From positions 1 to 64,000 of the forward strand of contig CAXYYS010000003.1 in the NCBI GenBank assembly GCA_964293585.1: a stretch of DNA of 64,000 bases, given 5' to 3'. Position numbers and translations under genes: made by a program. Below are positions 42,937-50,941 of this stretch, one piece after another; position 1 is the first letter of the stretch, and the number at the start of each line of letters is the position of its first letter. The stretch comes from JAKVKY01 sp964293585 (GTDB taxonomy: Bacteria; Bacillota; Negativicutes; Acidaminococcales; Acidaminococcaceae). The notes beneath the pieces are model-generated. The model had not been told where the DNA came from. It was given only the letters and a program-made list of their open reading frames with translations, and searched no databases.

Positions 42937-44028
42937 ATGCGTTTACGTTTACTAGACCGGTACGTGCTTGCAGAACTGCTATATCCTTTTATCTTTGGTG
43001 TGGCAGCTTTCTCCAGCATCTTTATCGCCAGCAGTATGTTATTTAAGATTGTCCAATATATTACTACTTACGGTGCGTCCATGACCTCGGTAGCCAAGCT
43101 GTTTCTCTACAGCTTGCCGGAAGTCATCAACTATACATTCCCCATGTCCATGCTGCTCGCTTCGCTGATGGCCTTTGGTAAATTGTCCGGCAGCAGCGAG
43201 ATTGTGGCCATGAAATCCGGCGGCATCAGTTATTTCAGGATTGTGGCGCCGGTGCTGGTGGTAGGGCTTATCGTCAGCTTGTTTTCCGTAATCTGGGCCG
43301 AGAAGGTTGTGCCGCCGGCTAAGACAGCGGGCGAGACTGTACTGCGGCAGGAAATACGCGGTAACATCAAGCCTAAATCCCAGGAGAACGTGGTCATCAA
43401 GATGCTGAGCGGCGATACCAAGCGCATCACTTATGCTCGCGCTTTTGACCAGGAAAAAGGTATCATGACGGACGTGGCTATCGAAGAATTTGAAAAAGAT
43501 AAGCTGGTCCGGATTCAAACGGCTAAGTCCGCCATCTGGGAAAATAACCAGTGGAAGATGCAGGATGGCGTCGTCTATACGGTCAATGACCAGGAAGGTG
43601 TCAGCAGTAAGGCTAACTTTACCGAGCAGATTATCCCGCTTAACATGACACCCAAGGAAGTAAGCTGGGAAGATAAAGGCGTGGATGAGATGACCATCGG
43701 CGAACTGAGGGGCTATATCCGTATCTTAAAGAGTCAGAAACAGCCCTCCAGCGATCCGGAAACGGAAATTTTTATGCGTTTTGCCATCCCTATGGCCAGC
43801 TTCTTTTTTGCCATGCTGGGAGCGCCGCTAGGCACACAAAAACAGCGGACCAGTTCCTCTATCGGCCTTGGCATCAGCATCATCGTTATCTTTATCTACT
43901 ATGCCATCATGGCCTTTACCTCAGGGCTGGGCCGTGGCGGTAAGATTCCGCCGCTGATAGCGGCCATGATTCCCAACCTGGTATGTATGTGTGTGGGGCT
44001 TTATCTTTTAAAGCAAAAGAATTATTGA
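42937..44028 (+). CDS. LptF/LptG-family LPS export permease
   Basis: Inner-membrane permease of the LPS exporter. The 363-residue protein has the family layout: three N-terminal helices (VLAELLYPFIFGVAAFSSIF near residue 10, YSLPEVINYTFPMSMLLASL near 58, APVLVVGLIVSLFSVIWAE near 102), a periplasmic jellyroll of about 130 residues, and three C-terminal helices (FAIPMASFFFAMLGAPLGTQ near 285). Only one such gene is found here, while most Gram-negatives have both lptF and lptG. Either the partner is elsewhere or the exporter is a homodimer. ATG 42937 follows AGGAGGAG, 10 bases after lptB. Confidence 0.92.
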   Translation: MRLRLLDRYVLAELLYPFIFGVAAFSSIFIASSMLFKIVQYITTYGASMTSVAKLFLYSLPEVINYTFPMSMLLASLMAFGKLSGSSEIVAMKSGGISYFRIVAPVLVVGLIVSLFSVIWAEKVVPPAKTAGETVLRQEIRGNIKPKSQENVVIKMLSGDTKRITYARAFDQEKGIMTDVAIEEFEKDKLVRIQTAKSAIWENNQWKMQDGVVYTVNDQEGVSSKANFTEQIIPLNMTPKEVSWEDKGVDEMTIGELRGYIRILKSQKQPSSDPETEIFMRFAIPMASFFFAMLGAPLGTQKQRTSSSIGLGISIIVIFIYYAIMAFTSGLGRGGKIPPLIAAMIPNLVCMCVGLYLLKQKNY

Positions 44029-44112
44029 GACTGGTTAGACACAGGAAAGACATCATTGGAAGGTAAAATAAATCTTTAAGCAGGAACGGGATACGGAAAG
44101 GGAGGGACTGCG

Positions 44113-45315
44113 ATGTTTGGCATCAGGCTGATAGCAATCTTGGCCTTGATGGGCGGTATCATCGCCTACATTGCCGATAAGCTGGGCAGCAAGATTGGTA
44201 AAAAACGTCTGACCATTTTTGGGTTACGGCCGCATAAGACCTCCGTCCTGTTAACCGTTCTTTCCGGCATGCTCATTGCTGCCTGCACCATCGGTGTGCT
44301 GGCGGTAGCATCTCAGAGTGCGCGGACTGCTTTGTTTGGTATGGACAAGCTGCAGAAAGAGATGACGGCGCTTACCGAGCAGAGAAAAACGGCACAAACC
44401 CAGTTGGATGATGCCCTGGCTGCCTTGCAAGAAAAGAACACGGCTATTGCCAAACTGGATGAAGATATTAAGGGCGCCCAGGCAGCCAAAGAAGCTGCGG
44501 AAAGCAATCTGACCAGGGCGCAGGCCGAATTAACTACGGCCAGGGAGCAGTATGCCGCCGCCCAGGGTAGTTTAGTAGCGGCTCACAGCGAAGTAGATAA
44601 TTTAACCGCGGCCAAGGCGAAGCTGAATGAAGAAATCAAAGCTTTGAATAAGGAAACCGATAATTTAAAGCAGGGCCTTTTAACCATGAAAGAGGGCCAC
44701 GTGCTGTACCGCAGCGGCGAGATTGTGTTTGCCGGGGTTTTAAAAGGCGGGCAGAGCGAAGAAGAAATAGACAAACAAGTTAAATGGCTGGTCAAGAACG
44801 CCAATGTGGCATCGTTGGAACGCCTGGGGCTGAACCCGGCGGCCGATGTGGAACCGGTCTGGGTCATGAAAGACGAGTATGACAGGCTGCGCACTACTTT
44901 GCGTGACAGTAAGACGGACCTTCTGGTACGGGTACGGGCGGTAGCCAATATTATCGCCGGCCAGCCGGTAGTGTGCGCCCTGAATGTTTATCCTAACCGC
45001 CAGATTTATAAGAGCGGTGTCCTGATTTACCGCACCGTGGTGGATATGGACGATAATCAGGCTTCTTCGGAAACCAAATTTATGTTCTTCCTGAACAATG
45101 TGAACAGGCTGACCGTGCAGGCCGGCGTACTGCCAGACCCGGTAACGGGCAAGGTTGGCGCCATGGATGCAGGGTCCATCCTGGAAACAGAGAAAAAGAT
45201 GCAGCGTGCGGGCGGAAAAGTTCTGCTCTCAGCTTATGCTGACGGCGATATTACCACGGCCGGACCGGTGCGTTTGAAAGTAGATGTGGAACGAATTGCC
45301 GACACTAACAGATAA
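44113..45315 (+). CDS. DUF3084-domain membrane/coiled-coil protein
   Basis: A 400-residue protein with two N-terminal membrane segments (residues 1-18, MFGIRLIAILALMGGIIAYI, and 50-72, LTVLSGMLIAACTIGVLAV) joined by a basic loop (KKRLTIFGLRPHKTSVLL), then a coiled coil (about 80-195) and a C-terminal alpha/beta region (TMKEGHVLYRSGEIVFAGVL, ANIIAGQPVVCALNVYPNRQ). The pattern matches DUF3084, a family I know from cyanobacteria and diderm Firmicutes, with no proven role. The tail overlaps the next gene by 32 bases. A link to envelope assembly is suggested only by the location after lptF/G. Confidence 0.82.
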   Translation: MFGIRLIAILALMGGIIAYIADKLGSKIGKKRLTIFGLRPHKTSVLLTVLSGMLIAACTIGVLAVASQSARTALFGMDKLQKEMTALTEQRKTAQTQLDDALAALQEKNTAIAKLDEDIKGAQAAKEAAESNLTRAQAELTTAREQYAAAQGSLVAAHSEVDNLTAAKAKLNEEIKALNKETDNLKQGLLTMKEGHVLYRSGEIVFAGVLKGGQSEEEIDKQVKWLVKNANVASLERLGLNPAADVEPVWVMKDEYDRLRTTLRDSKTDLLVRVRAVANIIAGQPVVCALNVYPNRQIYKSGVLIYRTVVDMDDNQASSETKFMFFLNNVNRLTVQAGVLPDPVTGKVGAMDAGSILETEKKMQRAGGKVLLSAYADGDITTAGPVRLKVDVERIADTNR

Positions 45316-45736
45316 AATAGTCCTGGGCATTGACCCGGGAAGGGATAAGACAGGTTTGGCCCTGGTAGATAATCATGGCAGGGTACTTCAGGCACAGGTA
45401 GTGCTTACGGGGCAAGTTGCGGCGGTTTTGCCGGGCCTTGCTAAGCCGGCTGCAGTTCTGGTCATCGGTAACGGTACCACCAGCAAGGAGATGCAACAGC
45501 AGGTGCGGGAACTTGTTCCGGACAAGCAGTTGGTAGTAGTAGATGAAACCAGCAGCACGGAAGCGGCGCGTCCTTTATACTGGCGCGAACATCCGCCCAA
45601 AGGCTGGCGTAAGCTTATGCCGCAAGGGCTTTTGGTGCCGCCGGTGCCGCTAGACGGTTATGCTGCGGCCATCCTGGCACAACGCTTTTTAGAAAATCAG
45701 GCAACAGCCATTCAGGAACAAGTTAAAAAATCCTGA
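45284..45736 (+). CDS. RuvX/YqgF-fold (RNase H-like) protein
   Basis: A 150-residue protein with the RNase H-like resolvase fold of RuvX/YqgF: IVLGIDPGRDKTGLALVDNH carries the first catalytic Asp, AVLVIGNGTTSKEMQQQV is the second strand region, VVVDETSSTEAARPLYW gives the acidic pair, and PLDGYAAAILAQRFL near the end supplies the last Asp. Family members process pre-16S rRNA ends or resolve junctions; this one is diverged and may be the family paralogue found next to DUF3084 genes. ATG 45284 overlaps the DUF3084 gene; a TTG at 45296 is an alternative start nearer the conserved core. Confidence 0.78.
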   Translation: MWNELPTLTDKIVLGIDPGRDKTGLALVDNHGRVLQAQVVLTGQVAAVLPGLAKPAAVLVIGNGTTSKEMQQQVRELVPDKQLVVVDETSSTEAARPLYWREHPPKGWRKLMPQGLLVPPVPLDGYAAAILAQRFLENQATAIQEQVKKS

Positions 45737-45803
45737 ACTGGTGCAGATAAAAAATTAACTTAGCAACAAGCAAATTTAGTTTTTAGGTAATGAGGAGATG
45801 CAC

Positions 45804-47474
45804 ATGATGAAAAAAGTAAGGATCCTGATCCTGACGCTCTTAGGCATTATGCTGAGCAGCGTGGTCCTGGCAGCAGCCAATGTGGGTATGCTTTTACCGC
45901 AGCCTACCGGTAAGGTTACCCTGGATTTTTATTCCCTGAATGATTTCCAGGGACGTGTCACCGAGGATGAAGGTGCACCCGGTGCAGCGCGGTTAGCGGG
46001 TATCATGCGCAGCCTGGCACGGCAGAATGTTTTTGGCACCGTGTTTTTGGGCGGCAGTAACATGGTTTACGGGTACGCTCCCAGCGATAAGCAGAACGGC
46101 AGCCCGGCTCAGGTAGCGTTAAACGGCATGGGAATTACCGCAGACGTGGTGAATGCCGGTACGTTTACCAATTCTCCCAAGCACGGCGGCAGCGGTTATA
46201 TTACTTTGGGCGCCAATGTGCTGGCTGCTGACGGACAGGTAGCCAAACCTTTCAAACCGTCCATCATTTTGTCCAGGAACGGCGTGGATGTAGGCATTAT
46301 CGGTTTATGCGGCAGCAAAGAGGCTGCGGCAGCCAATGTCGCCAATATGGCCGGATACACGGTTGTGCCTCCGGAACAAGTGGCGCAGAAAAATATTGAT
46401 GAAGTACGTAAATACGGTGCCCAGGTTGTCATCCTGCTGGTGTCCATGGAAAGCAAGAGCCTGGGACAGGATGGCGTGCAGGGCGAGATTACCGGTCTGT
46501 TAGATAAGGTACACGGAGTGGACGGCGTGATTACTACTGCCAATACCAGCATCGTTACCGGAACCTACAAAGGCATGCCGGTTATTCAGGCCGGCAGCAA
46601 TGCCCGTACTATCGGTCGTATAAAATTGACTTATGACCGCAAGGAGAAAAAAGTTACAGCAGCCGAAACCCGTACTTATGACGTGGACGGTCTGCCTTTA
46701 GCCATCGATATGGAAACCGCCAAGGCGGTGGATAAAGCTCTGCCTAACTTTAATATCTTAAAGACGGCTCAAGAAGAAAGCAAGACAATTATTCCTACCG
46801 GTACCAAGGGTAGTAAGGGTACCTATGTGATCGGACGCAAACGTCCAGGCGCTATCGGCGCCGGCGGGTTCGTACCTTCTACCAGCAGTAAGGACAGCAG
46901 ATATCTGCCCCATGACGTGGTAGCTGTGAACGAACAGGTTATGACCAATGATGTTCATGGTGAATCCCTGGTGGGTGATTATTGTACTACCCTGCTGAAA
47001 GATGGTTACAAAGCTGATGTGGCATTGTACAATGCTACCAGCTTCCATGCTGCCTTGGATACGGGCAGCATCAGTTACAAGAACCTGGAACGTATTTTCC
47101 CTGACAAGGACCGTCATATCGTCATTGGCGAGATTTATGGCAGCGAATTGAGACAAGCCATTGAACACGGCATCAACAAACAGATAGGTCTGATTCGTTT
47201 TGCCGGTCTTGAGGTGGTAGCAGATCCCAAGAAACCGGAAGGACAGCGGATTAAATCCATTAAATTTACCAACGGGGATGCGTTGCTGGACGAGCAGGTG
47301 TACAACGTGGTCATGAACGATTACATGTACAAGGGCAACGAAGGCTACACCATGCTGACCAATGCCAGGGCTGTGATGGACAAGGGTCCGGAATTGGATT
47401 TCTTTAAATTTGCTTTCCGTGCCTTCCGCACCATTAATTATGGCGGCGACGGCAGGTTACAGCTTATAGACTAA
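45804..47474 (+). CDS. Exported 5'-nucleotidase/UshA-like protein lacking catalytic residues
   Basis: A 556-residue exported protein with a signal peptide (residues about 1-24). The fold follows UshA-type 5'-nucleotidases: an N-terminal metallophosphatase domain and a C-terminal substrate-binding domain (about 360-556). The usual metal motifs are altered: NDxHG is NDFQG, GDxxxG is GSNMVYG, GNHE is replaced by AGTF, and GHxH by a TANTS stretch. The C-terminal NGGGIR motif reads NATSF. Without these ligands, hydrolysis is unlikely, so a binding or structural role is more probable. The frame is intact and keeps domain-length spacing, which argues against a pseudogene. ATG 45804 follows GAGGAG; 45798 is possible. 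Confidence 0.8.
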   Translation: MMKKVRILILTLLGIMLSSVVLAAANVGMLLPQPTGKVTLDFYSLNDFQGRVTEDEGAPGAARLAGIMRSLARQNVFGTVFLGGSNMVYGYAPSDKQNGSPAQVALNGMGITADVVNAGTFTNSPKHGGSGYITLGANVLAADGQVAKPFKPSIILSRNGVDVGIIGLCGSKEAAAANVANMAGYTVVPPEQVAQKNIDEVRKYGAQVVILLVSMESKSLGQDGVQGEITGLLDKVHGVDGVITTANTSIVTGTYKGMPVIQAGSNARTIGRIKLTYDRKEKKVTAAETRTYDVDGLPLAIDMETAKAVDKALPNFNILKTAQEESKTIIPTGTKGSKGTYVIGRKRPGAIGAGGFVPSTSSKDSRYLPHDVVAVNEQVMTNDVHGESLVGDYCTTLLKDGYKADVALYNATSFHAALDTGSISYKNLERIFPDKDRHIVIGEIYGSELRQAIEHGINKQIGLIRFAGLEVVADPKKPEGQRIKSIKFTNGDALLDEQVYNVVMNDYMYKGNEGYTMLTNARAVMDKGPELDFFKFAFRAFRTINYGGDGRLQLID

Positions 47475-47505
47475 GCTTGATAATATCTGGTGAGGAAGTG
47501 GTCCC

Positions 47506-48144
47506 ATGGGATACATGCGTGAAGATTCACTGCAAACATTTTTAAGCCTGCTGGCCAGCAAGGCTCCGGCCCCCGGTGGCGGCGCAGCAGCAGGACTAAG
47601 CGGCGCCATGGGTGCTGCCCTGGCGGCCATGGTGGCTAATCTTACTATTGGTAAAAAACGCTATGCTGCTGTGGAAACCCAGATGCACGAATTAGAGGCG
47701 GCAGCCGAAAAATGCGTGCTCGAGATGCTGGCACTGGCTGAGGAAGATAAGCAGGCCTTTTTAACCTTGATGATGGCCTACAAATTATCCAAGGAAACTC
47801 CGGAGCAGGCATCTAAACGCAGCGACGCTATTCAGAGTGCGACCAAGGTGGCGGCTTTGGTGCCGCTCCATGTGGCCAAGGTCAGCGTGGATATCATGCG
47901 ACTGGCCCAAACGGCGGTGCGCCAAGGAAATTCCCAGGCGGTATCCGATGGTGCTTCGTCCTGTATTTTGGCTCGTGCAGCGCTCCGGGTTTCGGCCTAT
48001 AACGTGCGCATCAACATGAACGGTATCAAGGATGCCAAGTTTAACAGCATTGTAGGCGGCGACCTCTGTAAATACGAAGAACAGGCTGCACAGTTAGAAA
48101 CAGAGATCCTGCAAGAAGCGGACCAGGTGTTGGGCAACAATTGA
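47506..48144 (+). CDS. fchA: Formiminotetrahydrofolate cyclodeaminase / methenyl-THF cyclohydrolase family
   Basis: A 212-residue all-helical protein of the FTCD C-terminal family, which acts in one-carbon folate metabolism, either releasing ammonia from formimino-THF or hydrolysing methenyl-THF. Seen motifs are APGGGAAAGLSGAMGAALAAM near residue 20, TIGKKRYAAVETQMHELE, EEDKQAFLTLMMAYKL and VSDGASSCILARAALRVSAY near 145. Family members use these glycine-rich and serine segments to bind folate. ATG 47506 lies 31 bases after the previous stop with GAGGAAG upstream. The downstream tRNA promoter overlaps its stop codon. Confidence 0.88.
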   Translation: MGYMREDSLQTFLSLLASKAPAPGGGAAAGLSGAMGAALAAMVANLTIGKKRYAAVETQMHELEAAAEKCVLEMLALAEEDKQAFLTLMMAYKLSKETPEQASKRSDAIQSATKVAALVPLHVAKVSVDIMRLAQTAVRQGNSQAVSDGASSCILARAALRVSAYNVRINMNGIKDAKFNSIVGGDLCKYEEQAAQLETEILQEADQVLGNN

Positions 48145-48169
48145 CATTCCCGGCATTTGCCTTTATAAT
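48141..48169 (+). promoter_or_regulatory. Consensus promoter for tRNA-Ser(UGA)
   Basis: TTGACA (48141-48146), 17-base spacer, TATAAT (48164-48169): a perfect sigma-A consensus, ending 12 bases before the tRNA. The -35 box overlaps the fchA stop codon. Confidence 0.92.
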
Positions 48170-48181
48170 TAAACAATGTCT

Positions 48182-48271
48182 GGAGAGGTGGCCGAGCGGT
48201 TGAAGGCTCTAGTCTTGAAAACTAGCGAGGCGTAAAAGCCTCCGTGGGTTCGAATCCCACCCTCTCCGCCA
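48182..48271 (+). tRNA. tRNA-Ser, anticodon UGA
   Basis: A 90-base class II tRNA. The acceptor stem GGAGAGG pairs with CCTCTCC, followed by a G discriminator and encoded CCA. The anticodon stem CTAGT/ACTAG encloses the loop CTTGAAA, giving anticodon TGA at 48216-48218. A long variable arm and the T loop GTTCGAATC are present. It reads UCA and, by wobble, UCG and other UCN serine codons. Confidence 0.97.
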
Positions 48272-48304
48272 TACTATTACTAAAGTAGAATACAGATGTA
48301 TATT

Positions 48305-48340
48305 TTAAGGGTCTACCTTTTTATAAGGGTAGGCCCTTAA
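48305..48340 (+). terminator. Hairpin after tRNA-Ser(UGA)
   Basis: TTAAGGGTCTACC (48305-48317) pairs with GGTAGGCCCTTAA (48328-48340), with two G-T pairs, around an AT-rich loop. The following T run is weak, so it may act mainly as a transcript end or processing structure. Confidence 0.6.
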
Positions 48341-48385
48341 TTATTTGAACCTAAAATTATTGTTCAAACTTCACCTTTTGGATAA

Positions 48386-48414
48386 TTGTATAAATGAATT
48401 TTTACCAGTATACT
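48386..48414 (+). promoter_or_regulatory. Probable promoter for the MATE gene
   Basis: TTGTAT (48386-48391), 17-base spacer, TATACT (48409-48414), about 95 bases before the MATE start. The remainder of the 240-base gap between tRNA and MATE gene shows only the tRNA hairpin. Confidence 0.5.
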
Positions 48415-48510
48415 AAATTTACAGAACAAAAAGCCGTTCGAGTACCGGTTGTTCTCCGTTGGGATAAATACCGAGTGAGAAAAGTAAAAAGCTGAAAGGA
48501 GAGAATTATT

Positions 48511-50250
48511 ATGGTAGAAGAACTGGCGATTAAAAATTTAACGCGTAATGACACGATTAAAAAGGTATACAAAAACTTTTTTGTGCTAATTGGCATGGGT
48601 GTTATTGCTTCTACGGTAGGCGTGGTATTTGATTCGGCTTTGGCAGGCAACGTAATCAAGGGCGTGGCCATTGCCTCTATTTCCATGGCCAACCCGGTGT
48701 ATCTTTTGTCTACCATGCTGTTCATGGTTTTCTCGTTAGGCGGTGCAACAGTTTGCTCTCAGTTCATCGGTGCAGGCGAACGGGAAAAAACGAATATTAT
48801 CTTTTCCTTAAGTGTTAAAGTAGGCTGCATGATCGCTATTGTTTGCGGAGTAGTGATTATGGTACTGAGAGTGCCTATTGTTCGGGTTTTGGGCGCTACG
48901 GATCCACATCTTATCGAGATGACATCTAGTTATATCATAGGCTTATGCATAAGTATGCCTTTTGTACTTTTGTACAATGTGTTTATGAGCTTTGTGGGCT
49001 TGGACGGTTCTCCTCAAATTGGCTTTGTATCATCTATAGTGGCAGCTTTATCTAAAATTGGCCTGGATTTACTCTTGATTGTAGTTTTTAAGATGGGAAT
49101 AATGGGTGTTTCCTTAACCACAGGGTTAAGCATGATTTTAGGCTTATTAGTTCTTAGAAAACATTTTAAGAAGGACTATTGCAGCCTGAAATTTGTACCT
49201 TGGCGCCAGGAACTGGGCTTGTTGAAAAATATTATTTTGACCGGCTTTCCTAATGCAAGTTCTTTCTTGTGGGCAGCAATCAGGGCCATTACTTTAAATA
49301 AAGTATTGCTCGGTGTAGGTGGGATTGCAGCTATGTCCGGGGCAGGAATGTCCGATAGCATAGGCGGTTTATTAACCTTTGTGCTCATGACTTTCGGCTA
49401 TACCATGACTAGTATGCTGGGACTCTTTTATGGTGAAAAAGATAAACGGTCCATGCATGATGTGCTTGCCCTGGGTTTGAAATGGGGACTCCTGGTATCA
49501 ATGATATGTGCAGTACTGATTTTTGTCCTGGCGCCTAGTGTACCCGGCGTTTTTGGGTTAAAAGATCCGGCGGCCATCAGTGCCGGTGTTGCAGCTATCA
49601 GAGCTTTAGCTGGTTATTTTATCAGCATGGAATTGCATTATATCTTTTTATATGTTTACCAAAGTACAAAACATACTAAAATGGCTAATTATATTGTAAT
49701 CAGTCGCCAAATACTTTTCTTTGTTCCTCTGTTGTATTTGCTTAGTGGTCAGATGGGCTTAAACGGCGTATGGGTAGCACAAGTTTTGGCAGACTGGTTG
49801 GCTATATTATCTGTTCCGCTGATTGTCTTTGTTCAGACGCATAAAAATCCTTTTGTTATCAACAATATGTTTATGCTGCCATCTGATTTTGATCAGATTA
49901 CGCTCTATGCGGATGTCTCGGTACGTTATACCAAACATTCTTTGGAATTGTTCATGTCCAACCTGAAGAGCCGTGTTTCTCAAACTATCAGTTCTCGGAC
50001 AGAGGCAGTGGCCAAGAATATAATCAATCATATGGGCGTGGTTACCAGTGACGACTCCTTTGATATCAGGATTGCAGAAATTGATAAGGTTAAGACCATT
50101 AAAATGCGTTATGGCGGCGAAGCTTTTGATGCCTCCGGACAACTTCCTGGCACACAACATCGCTTTGCCTTGGGATTTAACACGGTGGTAATTCCTATTA
50201 ATGAAGAAGACGATGCCCAGTGGTCGAAAGAAAGGGAGGAATTAAAATGA
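48511..50250 (+). CDS. MATE-family efflux transporter with extra C-terminal domain
   Basis: A 579-residue membrane protein. Residues 1-450 give the twelve-helix MATE layout of multidrug or metabolite antiporters (NPVYLLSTMLFMVFSLGGAT, SFLWAAIRAITLNKVLL, GYTMTSMLGLFYGEKDK). Residues about 460-579 form a cytoplasmic extension (YTKHSLELFMSNLKSRVSQT, SDDSFDIRIAEIDKVKTIKM, GGEAFDASG) that resembles a degenerate GHKL/RsbW-type ATP-binding domain, sometimes seen on MATE proteins of anaerobic Firmicutes. The substrate is unknown. ATG 48511 follows GAAAGGAGAG. Its stop overlaps the next gene by 4 bases. The DNA here is more AT-rich than the envelope cluster. Confidence 0.88.
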   Translation: MVEELAIKNLTRNDTIKKVYKNFFVLIGMGVIASTVGVVFDSALAGNVIKGVAIASISMANPVYLLSTMLFMVFSLGGATVCSQFIGAGEREKTNIIFSLSVKVGCMIAIVCGVVIMVLRVPIVRVLGATDPHLIEMTSSYIIGLCISMPFVLLYNVFMSFVGLDGSPQIGFVSSIVAALSKIGLDLLLIVVFKMGIMGVSLTTGLSMILGLLVLRKHFKKDYCSLKFVPWRQELGLLKNIILTGFPNASSFLWAAIRAITLNKVLLGVGGIAAMSGAGMSDSIGGLLTFVLMTFGYTMTSMLGLFYGEKDKRSMHDVLALGLKWGLLVSMICAVLIFVLAPSVPGVFGLKDPAAISAGVAAIRALAGYFISMELHYIFLYVYQSTKHTKMANYIVISRQILFFVPLLYLLSGQMGLNGVWVAQVLADWLAILSVPLIVFVQTHKNPFVINNMFMLPSDFDQITLYADVSVRYTKHSLELFMSNLKSRVSQTISSRTEAVAKNIINHMGVVTSDDSFDIRIAEIDKVKTIKMRYGGEAFDASGQLPGTQHRFALGFNTVVIPINEEDDAQWSKEREELK

Positions 50251-50930
50251 AAATTTTAGTAATTAATGGTTCTCCCAAAGGTGAAAATAGTGACACGATA
50301 AAGGTGACAAAAGCGTTTTTGCAGGGTATGGGAGAAACGGCAGAAATCATCAATACTTCCAGGATCAATGTTAAACCTTGTCTGGGCTGTCTGGCGTGTT
50401 GGCAGAAGTCAAGAGGTGTGTGTGTACAAAAGGATGACATGGCGGCTATGTTGGAAAAATTTAAAGCTGCAGATTTGATCATCTGGTCCACGCCGCTATA
50501 TTTCTTCTCCCTGCCGTCTAATTGTAAAGCTTTCATGGATAGATTACTGCCGTTGGAAACGTTGGCTATGTATGTAGATGAAAATGGCAGGACCGGTCAT
50601 ATAAGTAAATTTGAACTCAAAACCAAGCATATCTTGATTTCCGGCTGTGGGTTCCCTGATCGGGCGGGAAATTTTGATGGTTTGATCTTTATGTTCCAAA
50701 GGGCCTTTGGCAACATACCGATGATTCTTTGCCGGGAGGCGCCGCTCTTAGGTGATGTGCCGCGGAGAAAAATGGTAGATATGTATTTGAGTATGGCTAC
50801 TAAAGCCGGAGCCGAATATAAAGCTACAGGTGCTATCTCTGCTGAGACTCAGGCTGTATTGGATGCACCTATGATGCCTCCGGATAGATATCGGCAGGGC
50901 GCCAACGAGGAAGCTGGAGTTTTAAGGTAG
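50247..50930 (+). CDS. Iron-sulfur flavoprotein / NADPH-dependent FMN reductase-like
   Basis: A 227-residue flavodoxin-fold protein. It begins MKILVINGSPKGENSDTIKV, the FMN-phosphate loop, and has a compact cysteine motif CLGCLACWQKSRGVC near residue 45 (C-x2-C-x2-C-x7-C), which in iron-sulfur flavoproteins binds a 4Fe-4S cluster. STPLYFFSLPSNCKAFMDR near residue 88 is the second flavin loop. It would move electrons between a reductant and an unknown acceptor. ATG 50247 overlaps the MATE stop (ATGA); GGGAGG lies just upstream. The pairing with a MATE transporter may mean they handle the same compound. Confidence 0.86.
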   Translation: MKILVINGSPKGENSDTIKVTKAFLQGMGETAEIINTSRINVKPCLGCLACWQKSRGVCVQKDDMAAMLEKFKAADLIIWSTPLYFFSLPSNCKAFMDRLLPLETLAMYVDENGRTGHISKFELKTKHILISGCGFPDRAGNFDGLIFMFQRAFGNIPMILCREAPLLGDVPRRKMVDMYLSMATKAGAEYKATGAISAETQAVLDAPMMPPDRYRQGANEEAGVLR

Positions 50931-50941
50931 GTGATATTATT

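Noticed and set aside
45804..47474. UshA-like gene as a pseudogene
   Set aside because: The frame is full length with a signal peptide and good ribosome-binding site; loss is limited to catalytic positions, which fits a functional non-enzyme better than decay.
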